Assembly (NCBI GenBank): GCA_902782785.1 | Contig: CACZOH010000092.1 | Span: 1-9,914 of the forward strand | Length of the DNA stretch: 9,914 nt | Direction: 5' to 3' | From: an uncultured Ruminococcus sp. | Lineage (GTDB): Bacteria; Bacillota; Clostridia; Oscillospirales; CAG-272 | Shown: one piece after another, positions 1 to 6,632 of the stretch | Position numbering within the stretch: the first letter of the stretch is position 1 | How the letters are laid out: each line of letters begins with the position of its first letter | Position numbers and translations under genes: made by a program | Notes under the pieces: generated by a model | Told to the model about the DNA's origin: nothing | Seen by the model: the letters and a program-made list of their open reading frames with translations, nothing else | The model's database searches: none

Positions 1-425
1 CCCTGCGCCGCGCGGAGCATTTTTTCGACCGTGCGGAACGGGCAGGCGAGCGGCTCGAGATAAACGACGCCGAGCACGTTCATAACAAGCACCCGGAGCC
101 TCTTCTCCGACAGTATCGTATACCCGCATCCCGCTACCTCAGGCGGAAAATTACCCGGACGGACAATATTCTTTGTCTCGTCCAGGTACTTTCTTATTTC
201 ACTTCTTTTGAATACGTGGTTTCCCGTAGTTATGCAGTCCACCCCGTACTGTATCAGCTGATCCGCGGTCTTCACGTCTATGCCGTTCGTGGCGGCGCTG
301 TTCTCTCCGTTGCAGACCACGAAATCGATATCGTTCTCGCGGCGAATACCGTACAGCGTATCCGTGACGCGCCTTGTTCCGACGGGTCCCGATACGTCGC
401 CCAGCGCGAGTATCCTGAAAATCAT
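1..425 (-). CDS. YmdB-family metallophosphoesterase (TIGR00282-like), 3' end cut by window edge
   Basis: This is the N-terminal 141 residues of a calcineurin-like phosphoesterase of the YmdB/TIGR00282 type, which hydrolyses 2',3'-cyclic nucleotides and, in Bacillus, affects the motility/biofilm choice. Visible metal-site motifs are GDV (Asp10), NGEN (Glu41, Asn42) and GNH (Asn69, His70). Family landmarks RPGNFP (89-94) and the CPFRT region (128-132) are also present, in the usual order. Family members are about 260 residues, so roughly half is present and the C-terminal His ligands lie outside the window. The ATG at 425 is preceded by a GAGG whose first bases overlap the spoIID-like stop codon, leaving a 7-base gap. 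This suggests translational coupling to the upstream gene. In Bacillus, ymdB lies next to rny, so the spoIID neighbour here is different. Family assignment is strong; the physiological role here is inference. Confidence 0.9.
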   Translation of the reverse strand, partial: MIFRILALGDVSGPVGTRRVTDTLYGIRRENDIDFVVCNGENSAATNGIDVKTADQLIQYGVDCITTGNHVFKRSEIRKYLDETKNIVRPGNFPPEVAGCGYTILSEKRLRVLVMNVLGVVYLEPLACPFRTVEKMLRAAQ

Positions 426-432
426 TTATTCC

Positions 433-1887
433 TCATTTCCATAACGTCAGATCAACGCCCTGATAGTAGTGCTTGATTATGAACTTATAATCCTTGCCCT
501 CGTCGGCGTAGATGCCAGCGCCGTACTGGCTCAGACCAACGCTGTGGCCCCAGCCGTACACCTCGAATACGAACGTGTCAGTCTTTCTGTCGTACGAGAC
601 GGTAAAGTCGTTTGACGATAGTCCGAACAGGCTCCTGCACGTCTGTCCCGAAATGCTGACGGATCCTACCTTCAGCGTCTTCACGTGACCGTTCTCGTTT
701 TCCGTTATGGAGACCCATTTTGCGGGATCGTCCGAGAACGTACCCTTTGAATCGCGGGAAAGCGCTTTTTTCTTCATATCGGCGGAGCTGAACACTTCTT
801 TTGAATAAACGTAAGGCGTTTTGACGGTTTCCGGTGTGGAAACGCCAACGAGATACGGAACGTTTCCGCCCCAGACGTTAGCCATGGAATCCGTCTTGCC
901 GTACGACGAAGCGTGGAATACGGCTTCTATCGGTTCGCCGTCGTACGTCGCCACGACGCCGGACGTCTCTATTACCGCGCGTTTTATCTTTGCGTAAACG
1001 GTATCCACGTAGTCTCTGTCGGACCAGCTTGCGCACGCTCTCTCGTAAGGCAGATACGCCTGGCAGTGGCCGGAGCTCGTGCAGACGTCCGCGCCCTCGT
1101 TTCCGTGTGCGGACGAATGATAGTATGACGTTATGCGTGATTTGTATATCGCGAACGTGCGGCTCGCAACCGCCTGCGCCTTGAGCGCCTCTATACCGAA
1201 GCGGAGCGGCATTTCAGCGGCTATGACTCCCACAAGGTAGTCGCCGAGAAGCATCGTCTCGTATTTTCCGGTGGATTTTATAAATACCTTGATGTATTTT
1301 GCGTCGCATCCGCGGTATTCGCCGGATTTATTGTCCTCGGGATCGGCGGATCCGCTCTGTTTCGTCTCCTCGGGTTCCGGCTTTTCCGGCGCTTTCGTCG
1401 TGGTCTCCGGCGCTTTCGTCGTTTCGGGAGCCTTCGTAGTCTCGGGCGCCTTCGTAGTCTCGGGCGCCTTCGTCGTCACCGGGGCTTTCGTCGTTTCGGG
1501 CACCGTCGTCTCGGGCTCCGTCGTAGCGGGACCGAGCACGCGCTCCTCTATTTCCTCCCACTCTTTTTCAAATTCGGGGTAGTAGGAGTATTTATCCGCT
1601 ATGGTTTCCGGATCGTTTGCATACATGACGTCGGGATATTCAAGCTCATCGCCCGTTCCCATAGCCTCGGGACCGAGCTCAAGCACGGGTGAAACGTATT
1701 CCGTCTGCTCGTCGTACGTCTCCTCCCCCGTATCCTCCGGCAGGTCCGCGACCGTCTCAAACGTCACCTGTTCCGTTTCGGGCTCAGGCGGCGCCGGATT
1801 TGTTTTGTTGTATGTAAGCGTTATGACGGACGGTATTATGAGCGCCGTCGCCAGAAACACTCCGCACAAAGATAAAAGCTGTTTCAA
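433..1887 (-). CDS. SpoIID/LytB-domain protein with N-terminal anchor and Thr/Pro repeat linker
   Basis: This 484-residue exported protein has a SpoIID/LytB domain, the peptidoglycan lytic transglycosylase that strips stem-peptide-free glycan during engulfment in spore formers. Residues 1-24 form a hydrophobic signal anchor. Residues 31-120 are acidic, and 126-175 are a linker of KAPETT hexapeptides. The catalytic domain spans about 197-484. Glu225 in the AAEMP motif is the expected catalytic acid, and KAQAVASRTFA follows at 236-246. Cys269 and Cys275 (C-x5-C), with His261 nearby, resemble the zinc site of clostridial SpoIID. GWGHSVGLSQYGA (445-457) is the C-terminal signature. Bacillus SpoIID is about 340 residues; the excess is the linker. 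The start is TTG at 1887, because AAAAGGAA sits 7 bases upstream and no better start fits the signal. It follows the MORN gene by 34 bases. It may be true SpoIID or a vegetative paralogue; only genome context can decide. Confidence 0.9.
   Translation of the reverse strand: MKQLLSLCGVFLATALIIPSVITLTYNKTNPAPPEPETEQVTFETVADLPEDTGEETYDEQTEYVSPVLELGPEAMGTGDELEYPDVMYANDPETIADKYSYYPEFEKEWEEIEERVLGPATTEPETTVPETTKAPVTTKAPETTKAPETTKAPETTKAPETTTKAPEKPEPEETKQSGSADPEDNKSGEYRGCDAKYIKVFIKSTGKYETMLLGDYLVGVIAAEMPLRFGIEALKAQAVASRTFAIYKSRITSYYHSSAHGNEGADVCTSSGHCQAYLPYERACASWSDRDYVDTVYAKIKRAVIETSGVVATYDGEPIEAVFHASSYGKTDSMANVWGGNVPYLVGVSTPETVKTPYVYSKEVFSSADMKKKALSRDSKGTFSDDPAKWVSITENENGHVKTLKVGSVSISGQTCRSLFGLSSNDFTVSYDRKTDTFVFEVYGWGHSVGLSQYGAGIYADEGKDYKFIIKHYYQGVDLTLWK
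1378..1497 (-). repeat. Tandem 18-bp repeats encoding KAPETT hexapeptides
   Basis: Within the spoIID-like gene, residues 131-170 are built of near-identical KAPETT units, each encoded by 18 bases. The units around 1430-1470 are almost identical at the DNA level, while the flanking units differ at synonymous positions and one carries KAPVTT. The product would be an extended, Thr/Pro-rich and possibly glycosylated spacer between the membrane anchor and the catalytic domain. Copy number may vary by slippage. Confidence 0.85.
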
Positions 1888-1921
1888 AATTGAGTTCCTT
1901 TTCCGTATTGTATATTTGAGG

Positions 1922-2734
1922 TCAGCTCAGTTCCCAGACTATTTTGTTCTCTCTGAACGTCCCCTCGTACGACCGCCCCGACACCCAGTAATACGTGCCG
2001 TGACCGTCCATCATGTTGTTTTTGAATTCTCCCGTGTAATATTCGCCGCTTTTCCAGGTGTAGGTACCCTGTCCCTGTCTTACGTCGGACACGAACTGTC
2101 CCTCGTATTTGTCTCCGTTTGCGAATATGAACGTGCCCTGTCCGTCCTTGACGTCGTTTTTGAAGGTGCCGCGATAGCTTGAGCCGTCAGCCCAGCTGTA
2201 TGTTCCCTCGCCGTCCTTCATATCGTTTTTATATCCGCCCTCGTACGTGGAGCCGTCCGCCCATGTGTATTTGCCCGTTCCCTCGCGCACGCCGTTTTTC
2301 ATAAAGCCCTCGTATTTATCCCCTATCTGCGGAGAATAGATATATACGCCGTAGCCCGTCATCTCGCCGTTCACGAAATCTCCCTCGTACGATTCGGCGT
2401 TTTTTGTCAGCGTGCCCTTGCCGTTCGGTATCAGCTCCTTCGTCTCTCCGACGTATACCGAGCCGTCCGAATACTCAAGTCTGTTGTTTTTCAGGTCTAC
2501 GTTCGCTTTGGTGCCGTCCGCAAAATACACGGTGCCGGACAGCGGCTGCCCGCTTTTGTCTGTTTTGCCCATAAACCTCGTCTCGCCGCCGTCGGGGCTC
2601 TGATACTTGATTATCCTGTAGCCCGAAAGATACACGGTAAGGTAAGCCGCCGCCACGAATACAACGGTAAGCACGAGAATGATTATAACGGCTTTGACGG
2701 CTTTGCCCGCCTTTACTTTTTCCTTTAATTTCAC
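1922..2734 (-). CDS. Membrane-anchored MORN-repeat protein
   Basis: This 270-residue protein has a basic N-terminus (residues 1-14), one transmembrane segment (about 15-37) and a C-terminal run of MORN repeats. MORN units begin with the Y-x-G signature at residues 94, 116, 141, 164, 187, 210, 233 and 256. The later units are spaced exactly 23 residues apart and carry the G-x-G-T core, and the last unit is incomplete. By the positive-inside rule the repeats face outward. MORN arrays bind lipids or proteins and often act as scaffolds; the partner here is unknown. The start is GTG at 2734, with GGAG 7 bases upstream. The gene lies 63 bases after the two-TM gene and 34 bases before the spoIID-like gene, so an envelope role with the latter is plausible. 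Repeat identification is firm; function is open. Confidence 0.88.
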   Translation of the reverse strand: MKLKEKVKAGKAVKAVIIILVLTVVFVAAAYLTVYLSGYRIIKYQSPDGGETRFMGKTDKSGQPLSGTVYFADGTKANVDLKNNRLEYSDGSVYVGETKELIPNGKGTLTKNAESYEGDFVNGEMTGYGVYIYSPQIGDKYEGFMKNGVREGTGKYTWADGSTYEGGYKNDMKDGEGTYSWADGSSYRGTFKNDVKDGQGTFIFANGDKYEGQFVSDVRQGQGTYTWKSGEYYTGEFKNNMMDGHGTYYWVSGRSYEGTFRENKIVWELS

Positions 2735-2765
2735 TTTTCTTCTCCGTTTGCAGTTTTTGCGTCCT

Positions 2766-2774
2766 GTTATATCA
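2766..2774 (-). promoter_or_regulatory. Weak candidate extended -10 element upstream of MORN gene
   Basis: On the minus strand the 9-mer TGATATAAC lies 31 bases before the GTG of the MORN gene. It fits an extended -10 (TGnTATAAT with one mismatch). I see no convincing -35 hexamer 16-18 bases upstream. The gap is only 63 bases, so read-through from the upstream gene is just as likely. Confidence 0.25.
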
Positions 2775-2797
2775 TATTCGGGATATACGCGCTTATA

Positions 2798-3328
2798 TTA
2801 CTGCAAGCCCGTAAAGTTTTTAAAAAGCTCCACGATCTGGGGAACGATTATTATGGAAACGCCCGCGACTATGACGAATAGCAGTATGCCGAACAAGGCG
2901 GATAACACGCTCGTCCCCTTTTTGGAAAATATGTTGTCCGCCCGGAAAGAAAGCTCCTCGGGTATATAATAAGAGGAAGAGGACAGATTGGCTTTTTCCG
3001 CCATGCGCTTTTCTTTGCCCTTGAGGCGCGACGCGTCCGGCGCTCCCTCGGGAAGCACGCTTCTTATGACGGCGGAATAAGTCCTGCCGTTTTTCAGCGC
3101 CGCTTTGACGAACACGTTGCCGTTATACTTTGTGGTGTCGAGCCGTATCGCCGAACCCTCGTCCTTTGCGCCGCTTTCAAGCAGGAAACGGACGAAAGAG
3201 CCGAGAACGTGTTTGTGATAAAGCGATATGAGCGCGGCGGCAACGACCCCCGCGAACAGGCATATTATTATGACGTACACGTTTTTGGCGAATTCCGGCG
3301 ACGTTTCCGAGCTGAAAACAGATGGCAT
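2798..3328 (-). CDS. Two-transmembrane-segment protein of unknown function
   Basis: I do not recognise this protein. It has about 176 residues. A short polar N-terminus is followed by a transmembrane segment at about 16-36, a soluble basic domain of roughly 100 residues (41-138) and a second strongly hydrophobic segment at about 140-163, then a short amphipathic end. Two segments with both termini on the same side suggest the central domain is either wholly inside or wholly outside. Its many Lys/Arg residues (LKGKEKRMAEK near 102-112) favour the cytoplasm. The start is ambiguous. ATG at 3328 lies 9 bases after AGGGGA, whereas an in-frame GTG at 3334 would be only 3 bases away, so I prefer the ATG; the difference is two residues. 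It heads the MORN/spoIID-like group and follows parB by nearly 200 bases. Confidence 0.8.
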   Translation of the reverse strand: MPSVFSSETSPEFAKNVYVIIICLFAGVVAAALISLYHKHVLGSFVRFLLESGAKDEGSAIRLDTTKYNGNVFVKAALKNGRTYSAVIRSVLPEGAPDASRLKGKEKRMAEKANLSSSSYYIPEELSFRADNIFSKKGTSVLSALFGILLFVIVAGVSIIIVPQIVELFKNFTGLQ

Positions 3329-3404
3329 TATCACAGATCCCCTTTAAAAATCCCATTTTTACAACATAGGGTATCAGGCAGCGTTTTGCAAACAATATGT
3401 AGTA

Positions 3405-3413
3405 ATTATATCA
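3405..3413 (-). promoter_or_regulatory. Candidate extended -10 promoter for the two-TM/MORN/spoIID group
   Basis: The minus-strand 9-mer TGATATAAT is a perfect extended -10 element, located about 75 bases before the likely start codon at 3328. A second TATAAT lies upstream at 3449-3454. Neither has a good TTGACA-like hexamer at 16-18 bases, so this is a candidate only. The surrounding 3335-3522 gap is AT-rich, and I see no other gene, riboswitch or strong terminator in it. Confidence 0.4.
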
Positions 3414-3522
3414 AAAATGTCTGCATTTTACTATAGATTGATACTGCTATTATACCCCCGATATGTTTATCTGGGTTTATAGTTTTGTTAACAGATATTA
3501 AAATTTGATGGTTTTTTCTGAG

Positions 3523-4383
3523 TCAGAAATCAAAAACGTCGTCTCCGCAGAGCTTTTTTATAAGCGTTTCAAGGTCGTCGTTGTCCGTGTATGCTATCTC
3601 AAGCGTGTGTTTTCTGCCCTTGTTCACGGTAACGCGTCTGCCGAGGATCGAGAACATCCGTTCCGAAAGCGCCGCGTCGTAGCTCTCCTTGCGTTCGTCT
3701 CTGACCCTGACCTTCGGCGGCTCTCTGAGCTTCTTTACGTAAGCTTCCGTTTCGCGGACGTTAAGCTCAAGCTTTATAACGTCATCCGCGGCGCGTTTTA
3801 TCAGTTTTTCATCCTGCAGCCCCGCAAGGACCTTCGCGTGACCGTCTGACAGCTTTCCGTCTGCCACGTATTTTCTCACCGCATCCGGCAGATCGAGCAG
3901 ACGGAGCGCGTTTGCAACCGAGGAGCGCGGTTTTCCGAGCCTGTCCGCCAGCTGCTGCTGCGTCAGGGAAAAATCGTCGATCAGAGTTTTGTACGCCTCC
4001 GCTATTTCCACGGGGTTCAGATCGGTGCGCTGTATGTTTTCTATGAGCGCGACTTCCGCCGCCTCCGCGGACGTAAGCTCCGTTATTATGACCGGGACCT
4101 CCGTCAGCCCCGCTTCCTTTGCGGCTCTGTATCTGCGTTCGCCCGCAACTATCACGTAAAAGCCGTCGCCCGCGGGACGTACGATTATGGGCTGCAGTAT
4201 GCCGTGAAGCTTTATGGACGACGCAAGCTCCGTTATCGCCTCCGCGTCAAAGCTTTTGCGCGGCTGGTTTTTATTTATCTCAATGTCGCCGACGGAGAGA
4301 ACGGAAACGCCCGCTTCCTCTCTTGAATTTGACTCAAACAGCGCGTCAAGCCCGCGCCCCATGGCTTTCTTTTTAGTGCTCAT
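3523..4383 (-). CDS. parB: Chromosome-partitioning protein ParB (Spo0J)
   Basis: This 286-residue ParB is a CTP-dependent DNA clamp that loads at parS, spreads on neighbouring DNA and recruits ParA and condensin. It begins with the conserved GRGLDALF (residues 9-16). The N-QPR box is at 39-42. CTP-binding motifs GERRYRA (81-87) and ENIQR (115-119) followed by DLNPVE are intact. A helix-turn-helix with SLTQQQLADRLGK lies at 139-151, and the C-terminal dimerisation region is about 235-286. Length matches chromosomal ParB (about 280). ATG at 4383 has GAGG 5 bases upstream. It lies 215 bases after parA, wider than the usual near-overlap, and that gap holds two parS sites, so ParB probably binds its own leader. 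No terminator is obvious after its TGA. Confidence 0.97.
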   Translation of the reverse strand: MSTKKKAMGRGLDALFESNSREEAGVSVLSVGDIEINKNQPRKSFDAEAITELASSIKLHGILQPIIVRPAGDGFYVIVAGERRYRAAKEAGLTEVPVIITELTSAEAAEVALIENIQRTDLNPVEIAEAYKTLIDDFSLTQQQLADRLGKPRSSVANALRLLDLPDAVRKYVADGKLSDGHAKVLAGLQDEKLIKRAADDVIKLELNVRETEAYVKKLREPPKVRVRDERKESYDAALSERMFSILGRRVTVNKGRKHTLEIAYTDNDDLETLIKKLCGDDVFDF

Positions 4384-4440
4384 ACCGACCTCATATAATA
4401 TAATAGAATAATATATATAATGGGAGCTTTCCGTTTTTAA

Positions 4441-4456
4441 TGTTCCACGTGGAACA
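4441..4456. other. parS centromere-like site 1
   Basis: This is a perfect 16-base palindrome, TGTTCCACGTGGAACA, which is the GG/CC variant of the bacterial parS consensus TGTTTCACGTGAAACA. It lies 57 bases upstream of the parB start on the parB leader side. Presence next to parAB makes a chance match very unlikely. Confidence 0.95.
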
Positions 4457-4547
4457 ATACGGCGCTTTTTATCTCACAACAGCGGCAGATCCGTTCCGTT
4501 CAGACGCTCGCCTTCCTCCCGGAGGAGGTTGTACGGCTCCGGCTTTC

Positions 4548-4570
4548 AGAAGCGCGGCTCCGCTTTTTTT
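4548..4570 (+). terminator. Terminator-like hairpin facing rightward, between the parS sites
   Basis: On the plus strand AAGCG (4550-4554) pairs with CGCTT (4561-4565) around a 6-base loop, extendable by a GU and an AU pair at the base, and it runs into a tract of seven T residues. The shape is that of a modest intrinsic terminator for rightward transcription. No rightward gene precedes it, so it would end either an antisense transcript or an unknown small RNA. On the minus strand the T tract reads as A, so it would not terminate the parA-parB message. Confidence 0.35.
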
Positions 4571-4582
4571 GTCCTGTTTTGA

Positions 4583-4598
4583 TGTTCCACGTGGAACA
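4583..4598. other. parS centromere-like site 2
   Basis: This second copy of the same 16-base palindrome is identical to site 1. It directly abuts the parA stop codon: the TGA occupies 4601-4599 on the minus strand and the palindrome begins at 4598. The two sites are 142 bases apart centre to centre. Confidence 0.95.
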
Positions 4599-5369
4599 TC
4601 ACATCGCAAGCCTTTTGATTATCTCCTCGCACACCGCGGCGTAAGCCTCCGCGCCTTTGCCGTGCTTTTCATAATACTGTATCGGCTCGCCGAAGCCGGG
4701 AGCCTCCGATATCTTCACGCTGCGCGGTATGACGGTTTTGAACAGCTTGTCCGAGTAATATTTTTTAAGCTCCGCCGTTACCTCGTGCGACAGGTTCAGC
4801 CTGCCGTTATACATCGTGATAAGTATCCCCGTCAGCTCAAGCGACGGATTGTATCTGCGTTTGATCTCCTTGACCGTCATCAGAAGCTGCGCCAGCCCCT
4901 CGAGCGAGAAATACTCGCACAGCATCGGCACTATTATGCCGTCGCTCGCAACGAGCGCGTTTACTGTTATGAGCCCGAGAGACGGCGGGCAGTCGATGAT
5001 TATCATATCGTAGTCCGCTTTCAGCGGCGATATCGCTTTTTTCAGCCTTTGTTCGCGGTTTTCCGCGTCCACAAGCTCAAATTCCGCGCCCGCGAGGCTT
5101 ATGTTCGACGGCATTATGTAAAGATTGTCAAACTCCGTTTTCACAACGGCGGAGCCCGCGTCCCTGCGCGAGATCAGCACGTCGTACGTCGAATTTTTCA
5201 TATTCTTTTTGTTTATGCCGACACCGCTCGTCGTGTTGCCCTGCGGATCGCAGTCTACGAGAAGCACTTTTTTTCCTTTCAAGGCGATGCCCGCCGCCAC
5301 GTTTATCGCGGAGGTCGATTTCCCGACGCCGCCCTTCTGATTTGCAAAAGATATTATATTCGCCGTCAC
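4599..5369 (-). CDS. parA: Chromosome-partitioning ATPase ParA (Soj)
   Basis: This 256-residue ParA is the Walker-type ATPase that binds nucleoid DNA as an ATP dimer and is stimulated by ParB to move the origin region; Soj also tunes DnaA. The deviant Walker A KGGVGKST is at residues 12-19, with signature lysines at 12 and 18. VDCDPQGN (38-45) is the A' region, and IIIDCPPSLGL (122-132) is Walker B. There is no N-terminal helix-turn-helix extension, so it is the short chromosomal type. GTG at 5369 starts exactly where the family begins (TANIISFANQ). It overlaps the rnfD-like stop by four bases (GTGA). GAGG lies 4 bases and GGAGG 10 bases upstream. The usual chromosomal neighbour rsmG is absent; an Rnf gene takes its place. 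Identity is very secure. Confidence 0.97.
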   Translation of the reverse strand: MTANIISFANQKGGVGKSTSAINVAAGIALKGKKVLLVDCDPQGNTTSGVGINKKNMKNSTYDVLISRRDAGSAVVKTEFDNLYIMPSNISLAGAEFELVDAENREQRLKKAISPLKADYDMIIIDCPPSLGLITVNALVASDGIIVPMLCEYFSLEGLAQLLMTVKEIKRRYNPSLELTGILITMYNGRLNLSHEVTAELKKYYSDKLFKTVIPRSVKISEAPGFGEPIQYYEKHGKGAEAYAAVCEEIIKRLAM

Positions 5370-6631
5370 TTTGCCTCATCCTCCGTCTGCGTTTCGTTAT
5401 TTTCCGTCTCTTTTCCGGGATCTTCCGCCCGTTTTTCCGTATCGTCGGTTATTTCCGCCGGTACATCCGTATTTTCCGTTATTTCCGCATTTTCCGTCAA
5501 CTCTTCCGCATTTTCCGTCAACTCTTCCATATTTTCCGCTGTTTCCGCAGCATCCGTCCGTATTTCGGCGTTTTCCGCCGTCACAGCGACGGCTTGCGTC
5601 TGTATTTTTTCTTTTTTATCCTGTTTCTTTCCGGTTTTGCCGGATTTCGGACCCGTTATGCGGAAAGCGAGCAGATCGAGCGGACGCGCCAGCTCGTTCA
5701 TTATCAGCACGGCGGGATACGCGCCGTCGTAAAACAGACCGGAATATCTGAATATCACGGTAAGTCCGCCGCATCCGATCCCGAATATCACCTGTCCGAG
5801 CGTCGTGCAGGGGCTTGTCGTGTGGTCTGTCGCCATGAATACCGCCGCAAAGATCACGCCGCCCGAAAGCAGGGAATACACCGCGTAGCTTGAATCTATG
5901 TCTATCCTCGGGAACGCGTACGTCAGCGCCGCCACCGTCAGAAGGAACGCAACGGGTATTTTGAACGATATTATCCCGCGGCTTATAAGGAATATGCCGC
6001 CTATAAGGATGAGAAGCGACGAGATCTCGCCCATATTTCCCGCGCATTTGCCGGAAAGCAGGTCGAAGACCGCCTCACGCGGGAACGCTCCGTTGTTAAG
6101 CGCCGTCATCGCCGTTTCCGTCGAAAGCTCCGGGCTGACGTTTGCGATAAGCGGAAGACGGGTGAAAGGCGCCGTATATATCATCATTTTGCCGAAAATC
6201 AGCATCAGTACCGTTCTTGACGCGAGCGCCGGGTTCAGAAAGTTCTTTCCCGCGCCGCCCGACAGCTGTTTTACCGTCATTGCGACGACCCCGCCTATAA
6301 GCGCTGCCCAGACGGGCACCGCCGCCGGCAGCGTCAGAGCGAGCATAACGCCCGAAACTACGGACGTGAGGTCGCCTATGCGCGGTTTTTTATACAAAAT
6401 CAACGTTATGAGCGCTTCCGTGCCGACGCTTGACACGACGCACGCGGCGATGACCGTGATCACGCGCAGACCGAAAAGGTAGACCGCCCAGATGATAACG
6501 GGCAGAAGCGCCGCAAGAACGTGCAGCATTATACCCGGAACGGACACCGCGCCGCTCAGAAACGAGCCGTGCGCGCCGCGTTTTACGGGTTTTATTTCTC
6601 TTTTGAAATGTTTTGACGCTTTTGCTTTCAT
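5366..6631 (-). CDS. RnfD/NqrB-family membrane flavoprotein subunit with acidic C-terminal tail
   Basis: Residues 1-325 match RnfD, a membrane subunit of the Rnf ferredoxin:NAD+ oxidoreductase that carries covalent FMN and helps pump Na+ or H+. I count about eight or nine transmembrane segments. Family landmarks are GKNFLNPA (128-135) and FMATDHTTSP (265-274). By alignment, Thr176 in TAMTAL corresponds to the Thr of the SGAT-type flavinylation motif, though the residues before it differ. Residues 327-347 are Lys-rich. Residues 348-421 are a Glu/Asn/Thr tail with ELTENAE-type repeats, making the protein about 80-100 residues longer than usual. By positive-inside logic this tail is cytoplasmic. 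The ATG at 6631 follows the rnfC-like stop by one base (TAAAATG), and the end overlaps parA. rnfG, rnfE, rnfA and rnfB are not adjacent. Family confidence is high; enzymatic competence is uncertain. Confidence 0.9.
   Translation of the reverse strand: MKAKASKHFKREIKPVKRGAHGSFLSGAVSVPGIMLHVLAALLPVIIWAVYLFGLRVITVIAACVVSSVGTEALITLILYKKPRIGDLTSVVSGVMLALTLPAAVPVWAALIGGVVAMTVKQLSGGAGKNFLNPALASRTVLMLIFGKMMIYTAPFTRLPLIANVSPELSTETAMTALNNGAFPREAVFDLLSGKCAGNMGEISSLLILIGGIFLISRGIISFKIPVAFLLTVAALTYAFPRIDIDSSYAVYSLLSGGVIFAAVFMATDHTTSPCTTLGQVIFGIGCGGLTVIFRYSGLFYDGAYPAVLIMNELARPLDLLAFRITGPKSGKTGKKQDKKEKIQTQAVAVTAENAEIRTDAAETAENMEELTENAEELTENAEITENTDVPAEITDDTEKRAEDPGKETENNETQTEDEAK
5483..5524 (-). repeat. Tandem 21-bp repeat encoding the EELTENA motif in the RnfD-like tail
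   Basis: Two directly adjacent, identical 21-base copies (5483-5503 and 5504-5524) encode consecutive heptapeptides in the acidic tail. Partial, diverged copies lie on both sides, giving the wider ENAE/TEN pattern. Identity at the nucleotide level points to recent duplication by slippage or unequal recombination. Confidence 0.85.
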
Positions 6632-6632
6632 T

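Noticed and set aside
1378..1497. Short repeats considered as a CRISPR-like array
   Set aside because: The 18-bp units are directly adjacent with no spacers, stay in frame and encode a Thr/Pro linker.
1601..2182. Rightward open frame opposite the spoIID-like and MORN genes
   Set aside because: It spans the junction of two well-supported leftward genes on the other strand and is Ser/Val-rich without motifs.
3335..3522. AT-rich gap considered as a riboswitch or replication origin
   Set aside because: I see no DnaA-box cluster, no recognisable riboswitch core and no AT-cluster repeats beyond simple promoter-like hexamers.
4440..5732. Long rightward open frame of 430 codons across parA and the rnfD-like tail
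   Set aside because: It lies antisense to parA and the rnfD-like gene, starts inside a parS palindrome, is rich in Arg, Phe and Tyr from reverse reading of well-recognised codons, and has no recognisable domain or ribosome site.
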